DNA of 11,081 bases from Chlorobiota bacterium (GTDB lineage Bacteria; Bacteroidota; Bacteroidia; Bacteroidales; JAADGE01), in the NCBI GenBank assembly GCA_013153575.1, contig JAADEE010000304.1:1-11081 (forward strand), in the 5' to 3' direction. Shown here one piece after another: positions 1-6,244 of this stretch. The translations under genes and the position numbers were made by a program. Under the pieces are notes generated by a model that saw nothing but the letters and a program-made list of their open reading frames with translations, searched no databases and was not told where the DNA came from. Numbering within the stretch: the first letter of the stretch is position 1; every line of letters begins with the position of its first letter.

Positions 1-495
1 TTTAATATAAAATACAATAATCAAACTTATCAATATTCATTTAATAGAGTAAAAAGTAGTTATTTAACAAACAGAGAACAAGTTTTGTTAATGCTTTCAG
101 CTTTGTTACTTATTGTTTTATTTATCATTATTTATAAAAATAAAAAAGCAATAAATAAAATACAATTAAACCAAATTAAAGATTTTAAGCCAAGTTCTGC
201 AATACCTGTTAAGAATATTGAAATAAACGTTAAAACAAAAGGTTTTAATAAAACGTATTTTTTCGAAAAACATATTATTAGAATAGGCAGGGGCGAAGAT
301 AACGATATTGTTATTCCGGATAGGACAGTTTCTGTATATCATGCTCTTATTAATAGAGAGGGAAATGAATTTATGTTGCAAGATTTAGGAAGCACAAACG
401 GAGTTTTAATAAATCAAAAGAAAATTAAAAAACAAAGTTTAAATACAAATGATAAAATTAAAATGGGTGCTGCAATTTTAATTGTTAGGGTATAA
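1..495 (+). CDS. Membrane-anchored FHA-domain protein, 5'-truncated by window edge
   Basis: The frame is open from base 1 to the TAA at 493–495 (164 visible residues), so the true start lies outside the window; the TTG at 85 or ATG at 91 would start inside the membrane helix and are unlikely starts. Visible layout: a polar stretch of about 27 residues, one hydrophobic helix (about 28–44) followed by lysines that suggest a cytoplasmic C-terminus, a linker, then a forkhead-associated domain (about 85–162). FHA hallmarks are present: IGRG (95–98), SxxH (S111, H114) and LGSTNG (129–134) followed by N138. FHA domains bind phosphothreonine peptides, so the protein probably reads Ser/Thr kinase signals at the inner membrane. 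The missing N-terminal part could be an extracytoplasmic domain such as a vWA; this is only a guess. It is followed after 11 bp by the flippase-like gene. Confidence 0.85.
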   Translation, partial: FNIKYNNQTYQYSFNRVKSSYLTNREQVLLMLSALLLIVLFIIIYKNKKAINKIQLNQIKDFKPSSAIPVKNIEINVKTKGFNKTYFFEKHIIRIGRGEDNDIVIPDRTVSVYHALINREGNEFMLQDLGSTNGVLINQKKIKKQSLNTNDKIKMGAAILIVRV

Positions 496-506
496 ATTAT
501 TATAAA

Positions 507-1601
507 ATGGCTAAAAAGGATTTAAAAGAAAAGGAAAACCTTGAAAAACAAATTAGTGTTAAAAAAGTAATTTTCCCTGTTTTGATAGGAATTGTTGGAG
601 TTTTTGTTTTGCTATATTATCAAACCAAAGATAAAAACATTGATTTTAGTGTTATAAACTTTTCATATTTAACAGTTGTGTTTTTGCTTGTTGCAACTTT
701 ATTTATGATGCTTCGAGATTTAGGATATATAATTAGGTTCAAAATTTTAAGTGAAAATAAAGTTACTTGGTTACAAGCATTTAGAGTAATTATGCTTTGG
801 GAGTTTGCTTCGGCAATTTCGCCATCGGCAATAGGCGGAACAAGTGTTGCGGTAGTATTTATTCATAAAGAGGGTATAAGTGTTGGAAAAAGTGCCGCAA
901 TTGTAATGGCAACATCTTTTTTAGATGAACTTTATTTCATAATTATGTTTCCTGTTATGATTTTTATTGTTGGACCTGATAAATTATTTACTATTGGTGA
1001 AACATCGGGGTTAACATTTGCAAATCAGTTTTTTTATCTTGCAATTATTGGTTATTCATTAAAATTAATATACAACCTTTTTTTAAGCTATGGTTTGTTT
1101 ATTAATCCTGTTATTATAAAGAAAACTATTTTAGCAATATTTAGTGTAGGTTTTTTACGAAGGTGGCGAAAAAGTGCAAGAAGGGTAGGGCTTGACATAA
1201 TTAATAATTCAAAAGAATTTAAACAAAAATCATTTAGTTTTTGGCTTAAAGCAGGTGCTGCAACATTTTTGTCGTGGACAGCAAGATATTGGGTTGTAAA
1301 TGCTATATTTGTCGCCTTTTTTGCAATGAAAGAAGGACATATTCTGCTGTTTGCAAAACAACTTGTAATGTGGATAATGATGTTGGTTAGTCCAACACCC
1401 GGAGGAAGTGGTTTTTCAGAATATATATTTTCAGAATATTTGAATGATTTTATGCCACAAGTTGCAGGAATTTCAATTATTACAGCATTAGTTTGGAGGC
1501 TTTTTACTTATTACCCATATCTTTTAGCAGGAGTAATTATTGCACCAAGGTGGATTAATGAAAAATTTGGAAAATCAAATAAAGAAAAAAATAATAAATA
1601 A
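507..1601 (+). CDS. YbhN/AglD-like flippase-like (LPG_synthase_TM) integral membrane protein
   Basis: A 364-residue polytopic inner-membrane protein. Hydrophobic segments lie near residues 19–38, 50–70, 93–118, 128–156, 172–196, 245–272, 280–297 and 318–347, with a basic lysine-rich N-terminus and C-terminus. Two glycine/proline-rich signatures match the UPF0104 / lysylphosphatidylglycerol synthase transmembrane family: SPSAIGGT (105–112), and SPTPGGSGFSE (295–305) resembling the family P-x-P-G-G-x-G-x-x-E motif. Known members include the membrane part of MprF, AglD and YbhN, linked to movement or modification of lipid-linked substrates. No cytoplasmic aminoacyl-transferase (MprF C-terminal) domain is present, so lysyl-PG synthesis is not supported and the substrate is unknown. 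The start at 507 sits 11 bp after the FHA gene and has no obvious Shine-Dalgarno, as is usual in Bacteroidota. Family assignment is good; function is open. Confidence 0.85.
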   Translation: MAKKDLKEKENLEKQISVKKVIFPVLIGIVGVFVLLYYQTKDKNIDFSVINFSYLTVVFLLVATLFMMLRDLGYIIRFKILSENKVTWLQAFRVIMLWEFASAISPSAIGGTSVAVVFIHKEGISVGKSAAIVMATSFLDELYFIIMFPVMIFIVGPDKLFTIGETSGLTFANQFFYLAIIGYSLKLIYNLFLSYGLFINPVIIKKTILAIFSVGFLRRWRKSARRVGLDIINNSKEFKQKSFSFWLKAGAATFLSWTARYWVVNAIFVAFFAMKEGHILLFAKQLVMWIMMLVSPTPGGSGFSEYIFSEYLNDFMPQVAGISIITALVWRLFTYYPYLLAGVIIAPRWINEKFGKSNKEKNNK

Positions 1602-1624
1602 AATTATTAACCTAACACATAAAA

Positions 1625-2353
1625 ATGAAACACTATTTTATAACAGGAACAAGTCGTGGTATCGGAAAGTCATTAGCGGAAACTTTATTGGAAGATAAAA
1701 ACAATAAAGTTACCGGAATTTCAAGAAACAACACAATAAAACACGAAAATTATAACCACATAACAACCGACCTTTCAAATTTAGATGATACTGAAAGTAT
1801 ATTTTTTCCTGATATTGAAAATGCAGAAGAAATTGTTTTAATAAATAATTCGGGTGTAATTTCTGACATAAAAAGGATAGGGAAATTAAAAAATAAAGAC
1901 ATTATTAATGATTATAATGTGAACATTGTTTCACCAAGTATTTTAACAAATAATTTCATTAAAAAATATCAAAGTTACAATAACAAAAGAACCATTTTAA
2001 ATGTAAGTTCAGGAGCAGGAAGGCATACAATTGATGCATGGACTGTATATTGTGCATCAAAATCGGCTTTGGATATGTTTAGCGAAAATATAAATCTTGA
2101 ACAATCATTTTATAAAAAAGAAAACAGAATTAAAATATTTTCGGTAGCACCGGGTGTTATTGATACAAAAATGCAAGATAAAATAAGAGAAACTTCAAAA
2201 GATGAGTTTTCAGATGTTGAAAAATTTGTATCTTTGAAAAAAAACAATGAACTTGCAAGTCCTGAAGAAACGGCAAAATTACTTTTAAAAATTATTTCAA
2301 ACAGTGAAAAAATTGAAGATGTAATTTTAGATGTCAGAAATTTAACCATTTAA
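1625..2353 (+). CDS. Short-chain dehydrogenase/reductase, benzil/sepiapterin-reductase-like
   Basis: A complete 242-residue classical SDR with one Rossmann fold, expected to be a cytoplasmic NAD(P)H-dependent carbonyl reductase. Visible motifs: the cofactor loop TGTSRGIG (7–14; TGxxxGxG), an acidic D49 before the adenine pocket, NNSG (74–77, a variant of NNAG), the catalytic serine pair S128–S129, and Y142-x3-K146 in the active site. PGVIDT (176–181) is the usual segment after beta-6. The basic residue R34 after beta-2 (GISR) suggests a preference for NADPH. The INNSGV and WTVYCASK contexts resemble the (S)-benzoin-forming benzil reductase / sepiapterin reductase branch more than fatty-acid FabG, but the physiological substrate cannot be read from sequence. 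The gene is 23 bp downstream of the flippase-like gene and 11 bp upstream of the hydrolase, so co-transcription is likely. Confidence 0.88.
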   Translation: MKHYFITGTSRGIGKSLAETLLEDKNNKVTGISRNNTIKHENYNHITTDLSNLDDTESIFFPDIENAEEIVLINNSGVISDIKRIGKLKNKDIINDYNVNIVSPSILTNNFIKKYQSYNNKRTILNVSSGAGRHTIDAWTVYCASKSALDMFSENINLEQSFYKKENRIKIFSVAPGVIDTKMQDKIRETSKDEFSDVEKFVSLKKNNELASPEETAKLLLKIISNSEKIEDVILDVRNLTI

Positions 2354-2364
2354 AATTAATAGTT

Positions 2365-3294
2365 ATGGCAAAATCGCAAAACACTTTTAAATCGCATGAC
2401 AATACAGAAATTGTATATTTTAAACACTTGCCCGAAGCAGAAAAAAAAGCTGTTGTAATTATAACACATGGAATGGCAGAACATGCACAGAGGTATGATG
2501 ATTTTGCAAACTTTTTAAATCAAAATGGCTTTGTTGTGTATGCACACGACCAAAGAGGACATGGCAAAACCGCAGGAAGCATAGATAATTTAGGTTTTTT
2601 TGCAGAAGAAAACGGTTGGCAAAAAGTTGCTAATGATTTAGGTGAGCTTGTAAAACTTGCAAAGGCTGAAAATCCAAACTTACCTGTATTTTTACTTGGG
2701 CATAGTATGGGTTCATTCATAACTCGAACTTATATTATTGAAAATTCAGATAAAGTTGATGGTGTAATTCTTTCCGGAACTGCAGGAAGTGCAGGTTTGT
2801 TAGGTAAAATTGGCTTGCTTATTACAAACATAATAATGATGTTTAATCCAAAGAATACACCAAGCCCTCTTTTAGATAAATTATCATTTGGTGATTTTAA
2901 TAAACCTTTTAAACCAAACAGAACAAAATTTGATTGGTTAAGCCGAGATGAAAAACAAGTTGATAAATATGTTGAAGACCCATATTGTGGAACTGTTTTT
3001 TCAGTAGGTTTCTTTAATGATATGATGAAAGGTCTTGAACTTGTTAACAAAAAAGAAACTGCAAATAAAGTTAGAAAAGATTTGCCTATTTATTTATTTT
3101 CAGGAAGCAAAGACCCTGTTAGCAAAAACGGAAAACAAGTTAAAGATGTTTTTGAAATGTATAAAAATGCAAACATTTCAGATGTTTCAATGAAGTTATA
3201 TGAAGATGCAAGGCATGAAATGTTAAACGAAACTAACAACAAAGAAGTTTATAATGATGTTTTAGAATGGTTAAATTCTAAGCTAATCAGTTAA
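2365..3294 (+). CDS. Alpha/beta hydrolase, monoacylglycerol lipase-like (serine aminopeptidase S33 / Hydrolase_4)
   Basis: A complete 309-residue alpha/beta hydrolase with no signal peptide, so probably cytoplasmic. The oxyanion-hole HGM (35–37) is followed by AEHAQRY, typical of the lysophospholipase/monoglyceride-lipase group. The strand/turn YAHDQRGHGKT (59–69) is also diagnostic. The nucleophile elbow is GHSMG (112–116, Ser114); the acid is Asp250 in SGSKDP and the base His284 in DARHEM, which completes a Ser-Asp-His triad. A hydrophobic stretch (about 145–162) forms part of the cap and probably handles an acyl chain. The likely reaction is hydrolysis of a monoacylglycerol or other small ester; the exact substrate is inferred from family only. 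It is the last gene of the left + strand cluster, and its stop codon lies inside the 3' end of the converging sensor gene, with no terminator hairpin seen between them. Confidence 0.88.
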   Translation: MAKSQNTFKSHDNTEIVYFKHLPEAEKKAVVIITHGMAEHAQRYDDFANFLNQNGFVVYAHDQRGHGKTAGSIDNLGFFAEENGWQKVANDLGELVKLAKAENPNLPVFLLGHSMGSFITRTYIIENSDKVDGVILSGTAGSAGLLGKIGLLITNIIMMFNPKNTPSPLLDKLSFGDFNKPFKPNRTKFDWLSRDEKQVDKYVEDPYCGTVFSVGFFNDMMKGLELVNKKETANKVRKDLPIYLFSGSKDPVSKNGKQVKDVFEMYKNANISDVSMKLYEDARHEMLNETNNKEVYNDVLEWLNSKLIS

Positions 3295-4977
3295 GTTGGT
3301 AATTTGTTTTAACTTTTTATTTTCACTCTGTAATTGTAAGTTTTCTTTTTGCAGATCTTTAATTTGTTGGTTGTATTGCTGTATTTCTTTCTCTAACATT
3401 TGAACCAATTCTTCTTGTTCCTTAGAGTATTCAATTAAAGATTTTGTTTGGAGGTTAATTTTTACGTTTGCAAGTGATGAAGCAATTGTATCAGCAATTT
3501 TTTCAATCATTTCAATTTCATAAGGCTCAAATTTATTAAATGATGCAAGTTCAATAATTCCTAAAACATCTTCTTCAACTTTTAATGGAACAATTAAAAT
3601 AGAACGTGGGTTTGCACTTCCAACACCTGATTCTATTTCAATATATTCATCAGGAACATCAGTCATGTACATTGTATATTTTTCAATAGCAACAGCACCA
3701 ACTAAACCTTCACCTAATTTTACGTGTTTTGATATATATTTCTTTTTGTTATAAGCATATGCACCCAACAATTCGTAATAAACATCATCTTTATCATCTT
3801 CATTTAGCAAAAATAAAGCACCTTGATTTGAATTTGTAAATTTAACAAGTGAAGAAATTATTCTATCTGCTAATTCAGATAAACTTCCGGATTGCTGTTT
3901 CATTATATCATTAAACATTGCCAATCCTTCGTTTGTTCTGTTTCTTTGAGCGTCTTCTTCTTTTCTTTTTTTCTCTTCATCTTGAGCAAGTAAAAGGTCT
4001 TGTCTTAAAGTTAGAAGAGAGCTTCCTAGTTCGTCATTTTCACCTAAAAGTTCGTATTCTGCATCAAAATTACCTTTACCAATTTCGTTTGAAAACTTAA
4101 CACCTCTTTTAAGTCCGCTAACAAGGTTGTTTACAGTTTCTGCAATATTGTTAATTTCTTTACCTGATTCAACCTTAATAGGATCGGGTAGTTCACCTTC
4201 AGTTATAATATTTAAATGAGATTGTAATTGCCCAATAGGTTTTATAAGAAAACGAATTAAGTAACTTAAAACAATGAATAATGCAATTATTACTCCTGCA
4301 ATAAAAACTAATGCTAAATTTTGAGATTTGCTTAGTTTATCATTGGTTTCTTTATTTAATTTTTCTGATATTAATTTTATTTTTGTGTCAACAAGAACAA
4401 GTTTTGATTGAATATTATTTAAATGATGATTTGCTTGTTTGTGTATATCTGATAAGTTTAATTTTAATTTTTTATGTAAATCTTCTTTTGAGATTTTACT
4501 ACCTTCATCAAATTTTTCAATAAAGTAACTATCAAAGTCTAAAAGTTGTTCTTTTGTTTCAATAATTTTTGAATAATTTGGTAAATATTTTCCAAAAAAT
4601 TCATTTTTAGTTTCATTAAAAATTATATTTATTTCAGTAGCATCTTCAATATTATCAAAATATTTTTTATCAATAAATGATATGTTTTTTAAATTGTTTT
4701 TAGCTAAGTTAAGTGTAGCATCGTGGTTTGAAACCAGTAAGTTAAATTCTTTTTCGCTTGTGGTATTAATAATTCCGTGAAGTATTAATTTTTCAGATTC
4801 AACAAATTCAAGAGTTTCTTTAAGAAGAGCTTCTTTTTCTGTTATAACTTTTGTTGTTGCTTTTAAAGTTTTTAGTTGTTCTAATTCTAATAATTCACGA
4901 ACACCGGAAATAAAAATAACAAATGCAATAATTATAAAACTAAATAAAAGAATATTATAAATACTGTATTTCTTCAT
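3283..4977 (-). CDS. Two-TM sensor with HAMP, GAF and C-terminal coiled coil, no output domain
   Basis: A 564-residue protein. TM1 (about 7–25) leads into an extracytoplasmic, mostly helical domain (about 26–218; Lys/Glu-rich, resembling four-helix-bundle sensor domains). TM2 spans about 219–243. A HAMP domain follows (about 244–295; starts at KPIGQL and has the conserved-type E274 before INNIAETVN), then a second HAMP-like segment (about 296–332, ending in NDELGSSLLTLRQDL). A basic/acidic helix (330–350) precedes a GAF domain (about 365–505; GEGLVGAVA 422–430, IVPL 462–465, GIIELAS 473–479). The C-terminus (512–560) is a heptad-rich coiled coil. The protein looks like a transmembrane receptor, yet no histidine kinase, PP2C, GGDEF or chemotaxis signalling domain is present, so signalling probably passes to a partner through the coiled coil. 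It overlaps the convergent hydrolase gene by 12 bp. The domain reading is confident; the ligand and output are unknown. Confidence 0.85.
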   Translation of the reverse strand: MKKYSIYNILLFSFIIIAFVIFISGVRELLELEQLKTLKATTKVITEKEALLKETLEFVESEKLILHGIINTTSEKEFNLLVSNHDATLNLAKNNLKNISFIDKKYFDNIEDATEINIIFNETKNEFFGKYLPNYSKIIETKEQLLDFDSYFIEKFDEGSKISKEDLHKKLKLNLSDIHKQANHHLNNIQSKLVLVDTKIKLISEKLNKETNDKLSKSQNLALVFIAGVIIALFIVLSYLIRFLIKPIGQLQSHLNIITEGELPDPIKVESGKEINNIAETVNNLVSGLKRGVKFSNEIGKGNFDAEYELLGENDELGSSLLTLRQDLLLAQDEEKKRKEEDAQRNRTNEGLAMFNDIMKQQSGSLSELADRIISSLVKFTNSNQGALFLLNEDDKDDVYYELLGAYAYNKKKYISKHVKLGEGLVGAVAIEKYTMYMTDVPDEYIEIESGVGSANPRSILIVPLKVEEDVLGIIELASFNKFEPYEIEMIEKIADTIASSLANVKINLQTKSLIEYSKEQEELVQMLEKEIQQYNQQIKDLQKENLQLQSENKKLKQITNLTD

Positions 4978-5032
4978 CTGTTTTTTTTAATAAATATTGA
5001 AATGTTAAAGATATAAAAATATTGTTGTTTTT

Positions 5033-5161
5033 CCTAAAATCCGCAAGTCATCGTATCAATTTGTTAATAAAAAGAAAGTTATCAGCAAATATTCATTACA
5101 TAATTAAAACTGTTGATGCGATGACTATCAGATAGTTAAATGTAGTCCTGCGGATATAAGG
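5033..5161 (+). mobile_element. 129-bp MITE-like element, copy 1 (TIRs, 5-bp TSD)
   Basis: This is a non-coding element between lspA and the HAMP-GAF sensor gene. The left end CCTAAAATCCGCA (5033–5045) pairs with the right end at 5149–5161 (reverse complement CCTTATATCCGCA), 11 of 13 matching. A nested 14-nt inverted repeat pairs AGTCATCGTATCAA (5046–5059) with 5113–5126, with one mismatch. CTATCAGATAG (5125–5135) is a small perfect palindrome in the right arm. The flanks are TTTTT on both sides (5028–5032 and 5162–5166), which fits a 5-bp target duplication but is low-complexity. There is no reading frame, so it is non-autonomous. It matches copy 2 in reverse orientation at 123 of 129 positions with no gaps. 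Because it lies 19 bp past the lspA stop, it would also be transcribed as a long foldable 3' RNA from the ileS operon. Confidence 0.8.
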
Positions 5162-5180
5162 TTTTTTAAAAACTTTTAAA

Positions 5181-5813
5181 TTATGATGTTTTCTGAAATT
5201 TATTTTTAAAAATTATAACAAGTGCTACACCAATTGTTATTGTTGCATCTGCAAAATTAAATATGTAAGGAAAAAGTGATACTTTGTTGTTAAAATCGGG
5301 TCGCCAAGGCCACCACGACCAATTAGGAAACCAACTTGGTACTGTTATTTTAATAGGAAAAGAAAACATATCTACAACCGAACCATATAAAAAAGGTGCA
5401 TAACCTCCATCTTTAGGAAAAATTGTTGCAACAGAATGTGTTGTTGAAGGACTAAAAATAATACCATAAAATGCACTATCTAAAATATTACCAATTGCTC
5501 CTGTTAAAATTAAAGCAATACTAAAGATTGCAATTTTGGGGTATTTTTGTTTTGAAATTTTATATAGAAAAATTATTAATCCAATAATTGCAACAATTCT
5601 AAAAAGGCTTAAAATTAATTTACCTGTGTCGCCACCAAATAATAGCCCAAATGCAGCACCTTTATTTTCGGTAAAATGTATTTTTGCCCAACTTAAACCA
5701 AAAATAGGAATTTCTTCTTCAAGGTTAAAAGTTAGCTTTATATAAATTTTTATTGCTTGATCTATAATTAATAAAATTAGAACAAGCAATAATGATTTTT
5801 TAAATATTGACAT
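5181..5813 (-). CDS. lspA: Lipoprotein signal peptidase (signal peptidase II)
   Basis: A 210-residue integral membrane aspartyl protease that cleaves the signal peptide of diacylglyceryl-prolipoproteins at the inner membrane. Four hydrophobic helices are visible (about 5–25, 64–84, 95–117, 186–203). Family motifs are D18Q in TM1, ENKGAAFG (49–56), GNILD (108–112), VVDMF (146–150) with catalytic Asp148, and FNFADA (185–190) with catalytic Asp189. It is longer than the typical proteobacterial enzyme of about 165 residues because of an insertion after GNILDS (about 118–143) and a tryptophan-rich loop WFPNWSWWPW (161–170) before the last motif; extended LspA proteins are usual in Bacteroidota. 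It is the last gene of the ileS–dksA-like–lspA operon, 29 bp after the preceding gene. Confidence 0.96.
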   Translation of the reverse strand: MSIFKKSLLLVLILLIIDQAIKIYIKLTFNLEEEIPIFGLSWAKIHFTENKGAAFGLLFGGDTGKLILSLFRIVAIIGLIIFLYKISKQKYPKIAIFSIALILTGAIGNILDSAFYGIIFSPSTTHSVATIFPKDGGYAPFLYGSVVDMFSFPIKITVPSWFPNWSWWPWRPDFNNKVSLFPYIFNFADATITIGVALVIIFKNKFQKTS

Positions 5814-5842
5814 TAAATATTTTTTATTTTCCTATTAATGAT

Positions 5843-6223
5843 TTATTGATTTTTTTTAGCATCAATACATAATGTTGCATGCGGTACAGCTTTTAATCTT
5901 TCTTTTTGAATAAGCTTTCCTGTTTGTCTGCAAACACCATACGTTTTATTCTCAATTCTAACTAATGCAGCTTTTAAGTGAGAAATAAACTTTAATTGTC
6001 TTTGTGCCATTCTTCCATTATGCTCACGAGATAATGTATTTGCACCTTCTTCTAAAACCTTAAAAGTAGGTGAAGTGTCGTGAGTGTCATTAGAATCTTC
6101 ATGCGAAATTGTACTTTTAAGCAATTTGTAATCTTGTTCTGCTCTTTCTAATTTTTCTAAGATTATTGCTTTAAATTCTTGTAATTCTTCATCAGAATAA
6201 CGAGTTTTTTCATTTTCAGACAT
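5843..6223 (-). CDS. TraR/DksA-family RNA polymerase-binding regulator, variant zinc site
   Basis: A 126-residue protein with a helical hairpin (about 10–95) and a short C-terminal globular segment. The C-terminal pattern GVCRQTGKLI…ATLCIDAK is the TraR/DksA zinc-finger region, but the four-cysteine motif is reduced to C98-x2-T101 and C119-x2-A122, so only two of four metal ligands remain. The same CxxT/CxxA pattern is known from the zinc-independent paralogue DksA2 of Pseudomonas aeruginosa. Acidic residues around 42–49 (D43, D46, D49) may form the coiled-coil tip that enters the RNA polymerase secondary channel, but the alignment to the DksA DxxDxA motif is uncertain. The likely role is modulating transcription initiation with or without ppGpp. 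It is 21 bp downstream of ileS and 29 bp upstream of lspA, a gene order common in Bacteroidota. Confidence 0.9.
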   Translation of the reverse strand: MSENEKTRYSDEELQEFKAIILEKLERAEQDYKLLKSTISHEDSNDTHDTSPTFKVLEEGANTLSREHNGRMAQRQLKFISHLKAALVRIENKTYGVCRQTGKLIQKERLKAVPHATLCIDAKKNQ

Positions 6224-6244
6224 AGTACTATATTTTTAGTATTA

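Noticed and set aside
507..1601. MprF-type lysylphosphatidylglycerol synthase
   Set aside because: Only the membrane flippase-like part is present. The C-terminal aminoacyltransferase domain of MprF is absent, so enzymatic lysylation is not supported.
2110..2349. Minus-strand open frames inside the SDR, hydrolase and ileS genes
   Set aside because: They lie wholly within well-supported genes on the other strand and their translations show no recognisable domains.
5006..5013. Promoter of the HAMP-GAF sensor gene (minus-strand TATCTTTA)
   Set aside because: It misses the final G of TAnnTTTG and has no -33 TTTG at a suitable distance. In AT-rich DNA such near-matches are frequent.
5033..5161. 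REP/RAYT-type palindromic repeat or CRISPR-like repeat
   Set aside because: There are only two copies 4.6 kb apart, no short regular spacers, and the edges show 13-bp terminal inverted repeats with 5-bp direct repeats. This fits a MITE better than REP units moved by a RAYT (Y1) transposase, which make no target duplication.
5033..5161. Intrinsic terminator of the ileS–lspA operon
   Set aside because: On the minus-strand transcript the element can fold, but it is followed by an A-run instead of a U-run, and the stem is long with a large loop, unlike an intrinsic terminator.
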